Part shown: in pieces, positions 43,344 to 52,084 of the stretch
Position numbering within the stretch: the first letter of the stretch is position 1
How the letters are laid out: every line of letters begins with the position of its first letter
Program-made: the position numbers and the translations under genes
Notes under the pieces: model-generated
Databases searched by the model: none
What the model saw: the letters and a program-made list of their open reading frames with translations, nothing else
What the model was told of the DNA's origin: nothing
Assembly (NCBI RefSeq): GCF_045920555.1
Contig: NZ_CP174509.1
Coordinates: forward strand, 1,488,001 to 1,552,000
Origin: Pseudalkalibacillus sp045920555
Lineage (GTDB): Bacteria; Bacillota; Bacilli; Bacillales; Fictibacillaceae
Reading direction: 5' to 3'
DNA length: 64,000 nucleotides

Positions 43344-43865
43344 ATGGAAGAGAAGAGGCAAGCACCGACTGGGATTTTGGGATTTCCAGTTGCACCTTAT
43401 AACAGGGAAGGGAAAATTGACGAAAAAGCGTTGGGTCATACATAGGAAATTTGATAGATGAAGGCCTTTCAGCCATTTTTATTGCTTGTGAATCCGGTGA
43501 ATTTCAATCTCTCAACAGAACCGACTGTTTTTGAAAATGTAACACCACAAATGACAATGGCTCAAGAAGAGATATTCGGACCTGTTTTAGCATTGATGAA
43601 AGTGAGTAGCATTGATGAGGCGCTATCGATCGCGAATGATGTGGAGTATGGATTAAGTGCATCTATATTTACAAGGAACATTCAACATATGCTCTCATTT
43701 GTTGAGGATATCGAAGCAGGGCTTGTTCGAGTCAATGCTGAGAGTGCCGGCGTAGAATTACAAGCACCGTTTGGAGGGATGAAACAATCAAGCTCTCATT
43801 CCCGTGAGCAAGACCAGGCTGCAATCGAATTTTTCACTCCTTTTAAAACAGTATTTATAAAATAA
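43344..43865 (+). pseudogene. kdgD-gucD deletion fossil
   Basis: The start (ATG 43344 behind AAAGGGAG) encodes the first 31 residues of a second KdgD (APTGILGFPVAPYNREGK, IDEKALGH), then a one-base deletion near 43436-43442 brings a TAG. The kdgD frame continues one frame over (GNLIDEGLSAIFIACESGEFQSLN) until about 43510, where the sequence jumps into the last 115 codons of a second GucD (EPTVFENVTPQMTMAQEEIFGPV ... AAIEFFTPFKTVFIK). Compared with the intact pair, about 1.95 kb is missing. A downstream 135-codon frame from 43458 is this remnant, not a gene. Confidence 0.88.
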
Positions 43866-43884
43866 TTGAAAACAGGTGATGGGT

Positions 43885-44898
43885 ATGATGAAGGTATCGA
43901 TAACGGCAAACAAATTCGATTTGTCAGACAATGATTTGAAACAGATGAGTCAGCTTGGTGTCGATTGTATCGACTTTGGAAATGGCGCATCTTTTCCGGG
44001 AGTCACCGAACAAGGCTTCCCTGACCTTGATGAATTATTGAAGCAAAAACGACGGATTCGCTCATGGGGCATGGATATTAACCGTGTGACCTTGCCGGAT
44101 ATAACAGATGAATTTATGAAAGGTAAACAAGGGAGCGAACAGCAGATTGAATACAGTGTCAATGCTGTAAAAGTTTTCGGAGAAGCTGGAATTAAAATTG
44201 TCAGACAACGTTATGCTGGAGATGTTTTTCCAGGATTGACCACAAATTATCAAGCCGTACAAAGAGGTGGGGCTATATCACGAGGAGAAAGCCTGGGTTT
44301 TACTAAGTTGAAATCTGAAAAACCGACGCTTGAAGAATCGGAGCAATGGCGGAGCAAATTCCGTAAAGTCTACAGCAGAATTGTTCCAGTTGCAGAAGAT
44401 TATGATATCAAAGTTGGCATGCATCCATCGGATACGCCAAACCACGATACACCATTTGGTGGATTGGGCTACCACCGTATTATTGACGAATTCCCAAATA
44501 AAAATGTTGGTTATATTTATTGTGTAGGGACAAGGGCCGAAGAGGGAGGCAGTTCGCTCGTATTGGACGAAATCAATCACTATGGTCGAAAGGGCAGGCT
44601 TTTTCTAATACATTTCAGAAATGTACGCGGTAGTTTACCAACAGCAGGTGCTTTTGAGGAAGCTTTGCTCGATGACGGAGACATGAATATGTTCAAGATC
44701 ATTTTAGAGCTTCGAAAAATAGGCTACGACGGATGTATTAATCCGGATCACGTACCGCTTATGGAAGGTGATGTACCTGATATGAGCAAAAGCTGGGCTA
44801 ACTCTAACATTGGATGGAGTTATTCAAGTATCGGATTTGCCTATTCTATTGGTTATATTAAAGCTTTACTTGCAGCATTAACAGAATTTGAAGGGTAA
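43885..44898 (+). CDS. uxuA: mannonate dehydratase (UxuA) family protein
   Basis: About 337 aa, xylose-isomerase-like TIM barrel. UxuA signatures: VGMHPSDTPNHDTPFGGLGYHRI (metal/substrate His), the Cys and Gly-Thr of YIYCVGTRAEEGG, LIHFRNVRGSLPTAGAFEEALLDDGDMNMFKIILELRKIGYDG and NPDHVP. It dehydrates D-mannonate to 2-keto-3-deoxygluconate in hexuronate catabolism. Several starts (43876-43888) are possible; 43885 has the best spacing to AGGTG. It differs from classical UxuA (NPDHVP for RPDHV), and no uxuB/uxaC partner is nearby, so a related substrate is possible. Confidence 0.82.
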   Translation: MMKVSITANKFDLSDNDLKQMSQLGVDCIDFGNGASFPGVTEQGFPDLDELLKQKRRIRSWGMDINRVTLPDITDEFMKGKQGSEQQIEYSVNAVKVFGEAGIKIVRQRYAGDVFPGLTTNYQAVQRGGAISRGESLGFTKLKSEKPTLEESEQWRSKFRKVYSRIVPVAEDYDIKVGMHPSDTPNHDTPFGGLGYHRIIDEFPNKNVGYIYCVGTRAEEGGSSLVLDEINHYGRKGRLFLIHFRNVRGSLPTAGAFEEALLDDGDMNMFKIILELRKIGYDGCINPDHVPLMEGDVPDMSKSWANSNIGWSYSSIGFAYSIGYIKALLAALTEFEG

Positions 44899-45028
44899 TG
44901 CATACTTTTCTTAATAGTTTTTGAAATTAGTATAAATAAGGGGGAGGTGTTTAAACATCTAGGATCTATTCACGAGTGAGGTTTTTCTTAATTAGCTTCA
45001 TAATACTAATGTAAGGGGATGTACTAAA

Positions 45029-46057
45029 TTGAAAAAAATCTTTTCATTTGCCCTAGTATTCTTATTAGCGGGAGTTCTTGCAGCTTGTTCAAGCATTCAT
45101 GAATCAGCATCAAGCTCGTCAGAAGGAACATCAGATTCATCGTCTGATTCTACTGAAAAAAATGAAGGTAAATTCCCGAACAAACCTATCAATATCATTG
45201 TTGCATATGATGCAGGTGGCGGAACGGATACGACAGCACGTTCATTACAGCCGTATCTCGAGAAAGAATTGGGAGTACCAGTGAACATTATAAATAAACC
45301 AGGTGGCAGTGGCTGGGTTGGTTGGACCGAAATCGCCAATGCCGAACCTGATGGGTACACTATAGGATATCTTAATTCCCCGAACTTTGCAAGCGGTTTA
45401 ATTAATCCGACAATGGAGCGAAGCATTGATTTAGAAGACTTTACAATATTATCAAACCATGTAGCAGATCCGGGGGCGATCGTAATCCGAGTGGATGAAG
45501 ATCGATTTACGAACTTTAAAGAATTAGTAGACTATGCGAAAAAACATGAACTAACAACCACAGCAACCGGTGTTGCAGGTGATGATCACTTAGTCACATT
45601 AAAATTAAACAAGAAGCTCGGTACAAAATTCAGAGCCATTCAGTTTGAAGGGACAGCTGAATCAAGAACTGCCTTCCTAGGTGGACATGTTGATGTTCTG
45701 ATCACTAGTGTCGGGGAAGGTTATACAATGCACCAGAATAAACAACTAGAAGTAGTAGCTATAGCAGCGAATAATAAATCATCATTCTTACCCGAAGTCC
45801 CTACAATTAAGGAAGCTGGTTTTGATGAAATAATCTCTCAGTCTACGAGAGGATTAGTAGCACCAAAGGGCATCGACTCAGAAAAAGTAGAAGTACTTCA
45901 ACAGGCGATAGAGAAAGCAATCAAGAGTGCAGAACATCAAAAGAAAATGAAAAAGGTAGGTACCCAGGTTGACTTCGCCAATGGCCAGGATTACATGAAA
46001 CTATTACAACAGGATATAGAAGATGTCAAAGAAATAAAAGATTTACTAGGGTGGTAA
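45029..46057 (+). CDS. TTT transporter substrate-binding lipoprotein (second system)
   Basis: 342-aa TctC/Bug receptor. Signal peptide with lipobox VLAAC (Cys about residue 20) and a long Ser-rich linker. The mature part shows the classic Bug start FPNKPINIIVAYDAGGGTDTTARSLQPYLEKELGVPVNIINKPGGSGW, then ANAEPDGYTIGY and EVPTIKEAGFD. TTG start behind TAAGGGGATG. It is a more canonical TctC than the copy at 34473. With the UxuA-like gene upstream it suggests uptake of a sugar acid. Confidence 0.9.
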   Translation: MKKIFSFALVFLLAGVLAACSSIHESASSSSEGTSDSSSDSTEKNEGKFPNKPINIIVAYDAGGGTDTTARSLQPYLEKELGVPVNIINKPGGSGWVGWTEIANAEPDGYTIGYLNSPNFASGLINPTMERSIDLEDFTILSNHVADPGAIVIRVDEDRFTNFKELVDYAKKHELTTTATGVAGDDHLVTLKLNKKLGTKFRAIQFEGTAESRTAFLGGHVDVLITSVGEGYTMHQNKQLEVVAIAANNKSSFLPEVPTIKEAGFDEIISQSTRGLVAPKGIDSEKVEVLQQAIEKAIKSAEHQKKMKKVGTQVDFANGQDYMKLLQQDIEDVKEIKDLLGW

Positions 46058-46063
46058 TACATG

Positions 46064-46092
46064 GGGCCCGGGTTGTATAGCCCGGGTCTTTC
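46064..46092 (+). other. intercistronic hairpin, second TTT operon
   Basis: CCCGGG (46067-46072) pairs with CCCGGG (46081-46086), extended by G-C and G-T outside, with an 8-nt loop and a short TTTCTATT tail. It is in the same position as the hairpin at 35527 in the other TTT operon. Confidence 0.6.
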
Positions 46093-46127
46093 TATTAATA
46101 ATCATTATAGTAAGGGAGCTGTTTTGG

Positions 46128-46580
46128 GTGAAAAACTTTGGAATGTGGATAGGGATTGGCATCCTTTTATTTGCAAGTTTTATATTTTGGGCATCTACAC
46201 CTTTACAATATTATGGCCAATATGGTCCTGGGCCTGGTTTATTCCCTGCATGGCTGAGTGGTATGCTCGCACTGTTTTCTATATTGTACATTCTTGACTG
46301 CTTAAGGAAGGAGAATAATATTTCAATCTCAGACATAATTCCGAAAGGGAAGGTATTATTTCGAATCTTGACAGTCATTGCATCAATTATCGTTTTTATT
46401 GTGATCGCCCCTTTCACGGGATATGTGATTGCTGGCATCATTGTGATGGTTATGATGCTCCTTCCTGATTTTAAATGGTACTCGACTCTTGCCATATCAA
46501 CTACAGTAACCCTAGTGCTGTTTCTTGTGTTTAAAACATTACTCAATATACCGTTGCCAGCAAATAGTTTGGGATGGTAA
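46128..46580 (+). CDS. TTT transporter small membrane subunit (TctB family)
   Basis: 150-aa membrane protein with four hydrophobic stretches (about residues 5-23, 41-58, 77-105, 118-137). GPGPGLFPAWLSGMLALFSILYIL after the first helix is the TctB family motif. GTG start behind AAGGGAGC. It overlaps nothing but lies 13 bases before the preferred tctA start. Confidence 0.87.
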   Translation: MKNFGMWIGIGILLFASFIFWASTPLQYYGQYGPGPGLFPAWLSGMLALFSILYILDCLRKENNISISDIIPKGKVLFRILTVIASIIVFIVIAPFTGYVIAGIIVMVMMLLPDFKWYSTLAISTTVTLVLFLVFKTLLNIPLPANSLGW

Positions 46581-46593
46581 AGGAGGGGCGATA

Positions 46594-48099
46594 GTGGACA
46601 CATTCAGTTTATTGATGACAGGATTTGAGATAGCGTTTACGTGGGAAAATTTATTATTTTGTCTAATTGGAGTATCGATAGGGATGTTAGTCGGCATTTT
46701 ACCTGGGTTAGGTCCAAGTGCAGGCACCGCCCTGCTCATTCCAATGACCTTTGGAATGGATCCAATTTCGGCAATCATCATGTTGGCTGGGATTTTTTAT
46801 GGGTCTATGTATGGAGGGACAATTACGACAATTCTAGTTAATGTTCCAGGTGAAGCAGCCTCCGTCATTACAAGTTTAGACGGATATCCGATGGCTAAAC
46901 AGGGTCGTGCCGGTGTAGCTCTTGGAGTATCCGCAATTGGATCTTTTATTGGTGGTACTGTTGCCATTATCGGTGTTACCTTGGTTGCTCCACAGTTGGT
47001 CAAGTTTGCGCTGGCTTTTGGTCCTCCTGAGTTTTTTGCATTGATTGTTTTTGGAATGACGATGGTTGTGGGACTTGCTGGAAAATCCCTCATTCGTGGT
47101 TCAATAGCGGTATTGCTTGGTTTGACGTTAGCAATGGTTGGAATGGCGCCAGGCTCTGGAGTAGTAAGGTTTTCATTCGGAAGCATGCATCTAATTGAAG
47201 GTTTTAATTTTGTTACGATTGCGATGGGGTTGTTCGGTCTCTCAGAAATATTGTTAGGTATTGAACAGCAGATGAAAAAGCCTGAAAATCCCCCAGTTGT
47301 AAAAGGACTTTTTCCTACCAGGAAAGAGTTGAGGCCTTCTCTGATGTCGATTGGGAGAGGGACAGGATTAGGTTTTTTTATGGGGCTCATCCCGGGAACG
47401 AGCTCTGTTGTGCCGGCATTAATGTCATACTCTATGGAAAAACGTCTAACAAAAGATCCTAAACGTTTTGGGAAAGGGGCGATTGAGGGTGTTGCTGGAC
47501 CGGAAACAGCTAATAACTCTTTCTGTGGTGGTGCATTAATTCCATTATTTTTATTAGGTATTCCAAGTTCAGCAACTATGGCCGTATTATTAGGGGCATT
47601 CATTTTACACGGGCTTCAACCTGGACCAACGATGTTTGTGCAACACCCTGATTTTGTGTGGGCAGTTATTGCCAGCATGTTCATTGGAAATCTACTATTA
47701 TTATTCATGAATTTACCAATGGCTAAGATGTGGGCGAAAGTAGCAAGTGTTCCTTTTAAATTATTGTTCCCTATCATTATTGCGATCTCAATTGTCGGAA
47801 CCTATTCCATCAGTAACAGCCTATGGGACGTCGGAGGCTTGTTAGCGTTCGGCTTGTTGGGCTACTTCTTAAAGAAAGCGGATATTCCTGTTGCACCGAT
47901 CGCTTTGATGTTTATTTTAGGTGATCTAATGGAAAAATCATTGCTGCAGTCATTAGCTTTATACAAAGGGAATTTTCTCGCAATCTTTACTCGTCCAATA
48001 TCCGGAACATTTTTAGCATTATCTATTTTGGCAATCACACTCAGTATTTTTGCAGGGTTTAAAAATAAAAAGGATAATCTAGTAGATGTTGAAGCATAA
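46594..48099 (+). CDS. TTT transporter large membrane subunit (TctA family)
   Basis: 501 aa from GTG 46594, directly behind AAAGGAGGGG; an in-frame extension to 46525 would overlap tctB. TctA signatures: GMLVGILPGLGPSAGTALLIPMTF, GMYGGTITTILVNVPGEAASVITSLDGYPMAKQGRAG, the second repeat GLIPGTSSVVPALMSY and ETANNSFCGGALIPLFLLGIPSSATMAVLLGAFILHG. About 12 helices. Completes the second TTT importer of the window. Confidence 0.92.
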   Translation: MDTFSLLMTGFEIAFTWENLLFCLIGVSIGMLVGILPGLGPSAGTALLIPMTFGMDPISAIIMLAGIFYGSMYGGTITTILVNVPGEAASVITSLDGYPMAKQGRAGVALGVSAIGSFIGGTVAIIGVTLVAPQLVKFALAFGPPEFFALIVFGMTMVVGLAGKSLIRGSIAVLLGLTLAMVGMAPGSGVVRFSFGSMHLIEGFNFVTIAMGLFGLSEILLGIEQQMKKPENPPVVKGLFPTRKELRPSLMSIGRGTGLGFFMGLIPGTSSVVPALMSYSMEKRLTKDPKRFGKGAIEGVAGPETANNSFCGGALIPLFLLGIPSSATMAVLLGAFILHGLQPGPTMFVQHPDFVWAVIASMFIGNLLLLFMNLPMAKMWAKVASVPFKLLFPIIIAISIVGTYSISNSLWDVGGLLAFGLLGYFLKKADIPVAPIALMFILGDLMEKSLLQSLALYKGNFLAIFTRPISGTFLALSILAITLSIFAGFKNKKDNLVDVEA

Positions 48100-48117
48100 A
48101 AAGTGAACTTGCACATA

Positions 48118-48248
48118 ACCCTGTCAAGTAGACAATACAAAAAGAGTATTTAAGCTGCGGCCCTTTCTCGATAATCAATCGGGGAAAGGCCGTTGAATTT
48201 TTCTTGAAAGCAATCCTGATTATAAAATAAAATATATTCTTGTAAAAG
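48118..48248 (-). mobile_element. IS3-family transposase OrfB C-terminal remnant and IS end
   Basis: On the minus strand 48248-48150 reads as the last 32 codons of an IS3-type OrfB (LLQEYILFYNQDCFQEKFNG then LSPIDYRERAAA and stop), the conserved C-terminus of the integrase. Beyond the stop, TGTCTACTTGACAGGGT (minus strand, 48134-48118) looks like the terminal inverted repeat. The rest of the element is gone; an in-frame stop precedes the fragment. Marks past insertion next to the second TTT operon. Confidence 0.75.
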
Positions 48249-48269
48249 CTATTAGCTAAACCATTCCAA

Positions 48270-48299
48270 AACTCGCCGACTCGGCGGGTTTTTATTTTT
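48270..48299 (+). terminator. terminator before ROK regulator
   Basis: AACTCGCCGA (48270-48279) pairs with TCGGCGGGTT (48281-48290, one G-T), followed by TTTATTTTTA. Probably ends the TTT operon after the IS relic. Confidence 0.65.
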
Positions 48300-48319
48300 A
48301 CTTATTTTAAAAAATTAAA

Positions 48320-48334
48320 TTTGAAAATTTCAAA
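48320..48334. promoter_or_regulatory. possible ROK operator palindrome
   Basis: TTTGAAAATTTCAAA is a 7+1+7 palindrome about 95 bp before the ROK regulator start. It could be an autoregulatory site, but AT-rich composition makes chance occurrence fairly likely. Confidence 0.3.
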
Positions 48335-48428
48335 AAATTAAAAAGGGTAAAGTGCTTTCATGGAGAATAGCATTTATAAAGACTTAATAAAGTCATTGGA
48401 AAAAGTAAGTAATTCAAGGAGAATTCGG

Positions 48429-49637
48429 ATGAAAAGAACAGGCGACTTGAAGTTGATCCAGGAATTGAACCGCTTCATCATACTGGATACGATTAGGAAA
48501 AAGGGACCGATATCCAGGAGTGACATTGCCAAATTTAATAAATTAAGCCCGACCACCGTCACTTCAGCTGTTTCTGAATTGATCAGAGACGGCCTTGTCC
48601 AAGAAGGAGGGACAGGGGAATCAAAAGGAGGCCGGAAACCGATATTAGTCAGGTTTGTTCCTGACAGGCACTTTATCATCGCAGTATCCATTACGAATTC
48701 CAACATAACCATCGCTGAAATGAATTTGGATGCCAAGGTTTCGAGGAAAGAAACGTATCCAGTCGGAACATTGAAGGGAAGTCAGCTTGTCGAACACATT
48801 ATAACAAGCTTAGAAACCTTTTTATTGTACTATCTTGATCTTATTCCATGCATCGGAATATCCATCATTACACCAGGTATCGTCGATCCTGCGAACGGAG
48901 TGATCCGTTACAACCCGAAATTGGACCTGAAGGACGTTCCATTGAAAGATATCGTCCATGAAAAGTTCCACCTTAAAACGATCGTTGACAATGATTCGAA
49001 TGCACTGGTGCTCGCTGAAAAAAACTTCGGTGATTACAAGGATCACAAAAACCTCATCTATATTACGGTTGGAGAAGGGCTTGGTGCAGGGATCTATGTA
49101 AACGGTTCCATTTTCAGGGGATTTCATGGCGGCGCTGGCGAGTTCGGGCATATCAGCATCGACCGGAACGGCATCAGTTGTGACTGTGGTAACAGAGGGT
49201 GTCTTGAAAACTATGTGAATTGGCCAGCGATCTACTCTAGAATTTTATCTGCCATTGCGCGAGGCAGGAAAACGATCATTTTCGAAATGACGCATGGAGA
49301 TATGAATCAAGTCACAATTGATACCTTCATAACAGCTCTTCAAAAGGGTGATGGGCTGGCAACAGAAATCATGTATGAAATTGCAGATTATCTCTCAACG
49401 GGGATCATCAATCTGATTAACTTGTTTAACCCGGATATCATCATCATCGGAGGGGATGTGTTCTGTCATGATCATTCTTATTTGAAAAGAGTGGAGAACC
49501 ATGTAAAGGAAAACGGCATGTCGATTTTGACGGATGGTTTGAAGGTGAAGCCGTCATCTCTCGGTGAAAATTTTGAGCTTGTAGGGGCTGCAGCCATCCT
49601 ATTGAATGAAGTATTTCAATTTTCTTTAGCTACTTAA
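48429..49637 (+). CDS. ROK family transcriptional regulator (NagC/XylR type)
   Basis: 402 aa from ATG 48429, which follows CAAGGAG by seven bases; an upstream ATG at 48360 lacks such a site. N-terminal MarR-like helix-turn-helix (LDTIRKKGPISRSDIAKFNKLSPTTVTSAVSELIRDGLV) is followed by a ROK sugar-binding domain with GVGEGLGAGIYVNGSIFRG-type loop, GEFGHISI and the zinc motif CDCGNRGCLENY. It likely represses the adjacent ABC importer and oxidoreductase operon in the absence of its sugar. Confidence 0.9.
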   Translation: MKRTGDLKLIQELNRFIILDTIRKKGPISRSDIAKFNKLSPTTVTSAVSELIRDGLVQEGGTGESKGGRKPILVRFVPDRHFIIAVSITNSNITIAEMNLDAKVSRKETYPVGTLKGSQLVEHIITSLETFLLYYLDLIPCIGISIITPGIVDPANGVIRYNPKLDLKDVPLKDIVHEKFHLKTIVDNDSNALVLAEKNFGDYKDHKNLIYITVGEGLGAGIYVNGSIFRGFHGGAGEFGHISIDRNGISCDCGNRGCLENYVNWPAIYSRILSAIARGRKTIIFEMTHGDMNQVTIDTFITALQKGDGLATEIMYEIADYLSTGIINLINLFNPDIIIIGGDVFCHDHSYLKRVENHVKENGMSILTDGLKVKPSSLGENFELVGAAAILLNEVFQFSLAT

Positions 49638-49737
49638 TTTTTGCAGTGGAAAAAGTTATGAGGTCCAACGAAAAAATCGCTTGATAAAACGTGAAGGAAT
49701 GGAGTCTGATCCATAAAAACTAAAGGGGGAAAATCCA

Positions 49738-50997
49738 ATGAAACGAATGGTTTCACTATTGTTGATGTTGATCATGTTGGCTGCGTGTACGCCAGCTGAT
49801 ACTATTTCATCTAATGAAAAAGAAGGGACAGCAGAGGATCCTGTGACGATTTCATATTTCCGACCAGGACTTGAACAGCCGAATGCCAAGGAACCTGTAG
49901 AGGAATTGATTAAACAGTTTGAGGAAAAAAATCCAGGGATTAAGGTCGATATCCAATCGGTTGGCTGGGGAGAATCGTATCAGAAGCTCGTGACCGGTTT
50001 CAGCAGTGGAACTGCACCTGATGTCATCCATGGTGGGACTCGATGGGTGGGTGCATTCGCTGCGATGGACGGAATACTACCACTGGATGAGTATGCATCA
50101 GAAAGGCTCTCTCTCTATCATGATCCACTTCAAGAGGCAGTGACCTACAAGGATAAAATTTATGCGATTCCGAGATCTTTCTCTGCACGTGCCATCATCT
50201 ACCGTTCGGACTTGATTCCGGAACCTCCGAAAACCTGGGATGAACTGGTTCAGGTTGCGAAGAAAGTGCAGGAAGAGAATGAGGGAATGTATGGGTTTGC
50301 AGTCGCAGGGGCAAAACACGTCTCTACGACAACACAGTTTTTCAACTATGTGTTCCAAAATGGCGGGGACGTTTTTGATGAAGATGGGAACCCGGTCTTG
50401 AATTCAAAGGAGGCGGTTGAAGCGCTTCAATACTATGCAGATTTATACACGAAGCATAAAGTAGTTCCAAATCCGATCGAGTACAATCGTGAGCAGCTGC
50501 CGGTCTTGTTTAAAGAAGGAAAGATCGCTATGTTCGTTTGTGGTCCTTGGGCAAAGGCCAGCATGGGATTGGAGGCTGACAACCCGGAAACGCCGTTTAA
50601 AACAGCGGTGCTGCCGAAAGGAAAAGAGATGTCCAATACCCTTGTTTCCGACTCCTTGATGGTATCTGCGAAGACAGAGCATCCGGAAGCAGCATGGAAG
50701 CTGATCGAGTTCATGACATCTCCAGAAGAACAGAAGAAACACGATAAAGAACAAGGCATGGTACCGATCCAAAAGGAAGAAGCGAAAGATCCATTCTTTA
50801 AAGAGGATCCATATTTCGCTCCATTTGTAGAAATGGCTACGATGGGTCAAGGGCAGCCAGTGCCTGCAGCATGGGAGCCATTCCAGGATGTCGTCACTGA
50901 GGCGGTCCAAAAAGCGTTGAATGGAGAAGATCCGCAAAAAGCATTGGATGAAGCAGTCGAGAAAATCAAGAAAGAGAATTTAGCACCAACAAAGTAG
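49738..50997 (+). CDS. ABC transporter sugar-binding lipoprotein
   Basis: 419-aa family 1 extracellular solute-binding protein (MalE/UgpB type). Lipoprotein signal with LMLAAC (Cys about residue 17). Mature part: VTISYFRPGLEQ, LIKQFEEKNPGIKVDIQSVGWGESYQKLVTGFSSGTAPDVIHGG, YAIPRSFSARAIIYRSDL, and the C-terminal ALNGEDPQKALDEAVEKI. ATG behind AAAGGGGGAAAA. Heads the ABC sugar operon controlled presumably by the ROK repressor. The sugar is unknown. Confidence 0.92.
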   Translation: MKRMVSLLLMLIMLAACTPADTISSNEKEGTAEDPVTISYFRPGLEQPNAKEPVEELIKQFEEKNPGIKVDIQSVGWGESYQKLVTGFSSGTAPDVIHGGTRWVGAFAAMDGILPLDEYASERLSLYHDPLQEAVTYKDKIYAIPRSFSARAIIYRSDLIPEPPKTWDELVQVAKKVQEENEGMYGFAVAGAKHVSTTTQFFNYVFQNGGDVFDEDGNPVLNSKEAVEALQYYADLYTKHKVVPNPIEYNREQLPVLFKEGKIAMFVCGPWAKASMGLEADNPETPFKTAVLPKGKEMSNTLVSDSLMVSAKTEHPEAAWKLIEFMTSPEEQKKHDKEQGMVPIQKEEAKDPFFKEDPYFAPFVEMATMGQGQPVPAAWEPFQDVVTEAVQKALNGEDPQKALDEAVEKIKKENLAPTK

Positions 50998-51130
50998 GGC
51001 TTCAAGGGGTTGGCTCAAACATCAGCAACAGCATTTCAAGCAGAACCAAAAATTTCTGAATGCTGTTGATTCGCAGGAAGTCGGATACCAATGGGCCATC
51101 CCCTTGCCCACCTGATAGGAGGTCTTCAAA

Positions 51131-52063
51131 TTGAAAACAGAAGTGGCAAAACCGATCAAGCCCCTCCCATCGGATAAGGGACGCTGGCGCTTTTCTCCAG
51201 AGCATTCTCCTGTACTGTATTTGCTTCCGATGCTTGTGTTCATGGCGGTCATGATAGGTTATCCGATTGGACGTGTCATCTACCTTTCGTTCACACAAAA
51301 CATTTTGACGAGACCTGATTTGGGTGTTTCGTTCATCGGGTTGGAAAATTATCTAAACTTATTCACATCCGGTGAATTCTGGGAGACTGCATTGAGGACT
51401 GGCCTATGGACATCCTTGTCGGTCATCGGCAAGACGTTGGTTGGGTTTTTGATCGCCTGGTTGCTGGCGAAGGATATCGCCTTTAAAAAGTTTTATATTT
51501 TGCTGCTGCTGATTCCATGGGTGACGCCGATGGTCGTCGCGGCAGTCGCATGGAGATGGGTGTATGACGGACAGTTCGGGATGCTGAACTGGATTCTGAT
51601 GGAAGCCAATATCATCAATGATCAGGTTATTTGGCTTGGAGGCAAAATGTCCGCCTTTTTTGCAACCGCCGCAACCGATATGTGGCTGGGCATTCCGTTC
51701 ATGGCCATGGTGTTCCTGGCAGGGCTGCAAGCGATCCCGGTTGAGCTGATCGAATCTGCTGATATGGACGGCGCATCTTCATACCATAAAATGCGCTACA
51801 TCATTTTACCGTTGATGAAGCCGATCACCCTAGTCGCTACGACATTATCAGCGATTTGGACCTTCAATTCATTCGGTGTCATCTGGCCGTTGACAAGAGG
51901 AGGGCCCGTCAATGCTACAGAGACGTTGATCGTTGATGCCTATAAGCGGTCCTTCGGCTCTTTCGACCTAGGAATGGGTGCAACGATCGCTGTTGTCATA
52001 TTCCTGATTTTGCTTATGTTCACGATTGCGTATAAACGATTGTTGATGAAACAGGAATCTTAA
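51131..52063 (+). CDS. ABC sugar transporter permease (MalF type)
   Basis: 310-aa inner-membrane permease with six helices. LYLLPMLVFMAVMIGYPIGRVIYLSF begins the first helix. The EAA loop is readable as VELIESADMDGASSYHKMRYIILPLMKP, the coupling site for the ATPase. TTG start behind ATAGGAGGTC. Forms a heterodimer with the next gene product. The 133 bases between receptor and permease hold nothing recognisable. Confidence 0.92.
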   Translation: MKTEVAKPIKPLPSDKGRWRFSPEHSPVLYLLPMLVFMAVMIGYPIGRVIYLSFTQNILTRPDLGVSFIGLENYLNLFTSGEFWETALRTGLWTSLSVIGKTLVGFLIAWLLAKDIAFKKFYILLLLIPWVTPMVVAAVAWRWVYDGQFGMLNWILMEANIINDQVIWLGGKMSAFFATAATDMWLGIPFMAMVFLAGLQAIPVELIESADMDGASSYHKMRYIILPLMKPITLVATTLSAIWTFNSFGVIWPLTRGGPVNATETLIVDAYKRSFGSFDLGMGATIAVVIFLILLMFTIAYKRLLMKQES

Positions 52064-52084
52064 CACCATTGGAGGTGAAAAAGG

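Noticed and set aside
43458..43865. 135-codon frame as an independent small aldehyde dehydrogenase
   Set aside because: It lacks the NAD-binding and catalytic Cys regions and begins inside kdgD sequence in the wrong frame; it is the deletion fossil.
46797..47603. 268-codon open frame antisense to the second TctA gene
   Set aside because: It mirrors the TctA coding frame, lacks an RBS and has a Pro/Ser/Asn-rich composition typical of a shadow frame.
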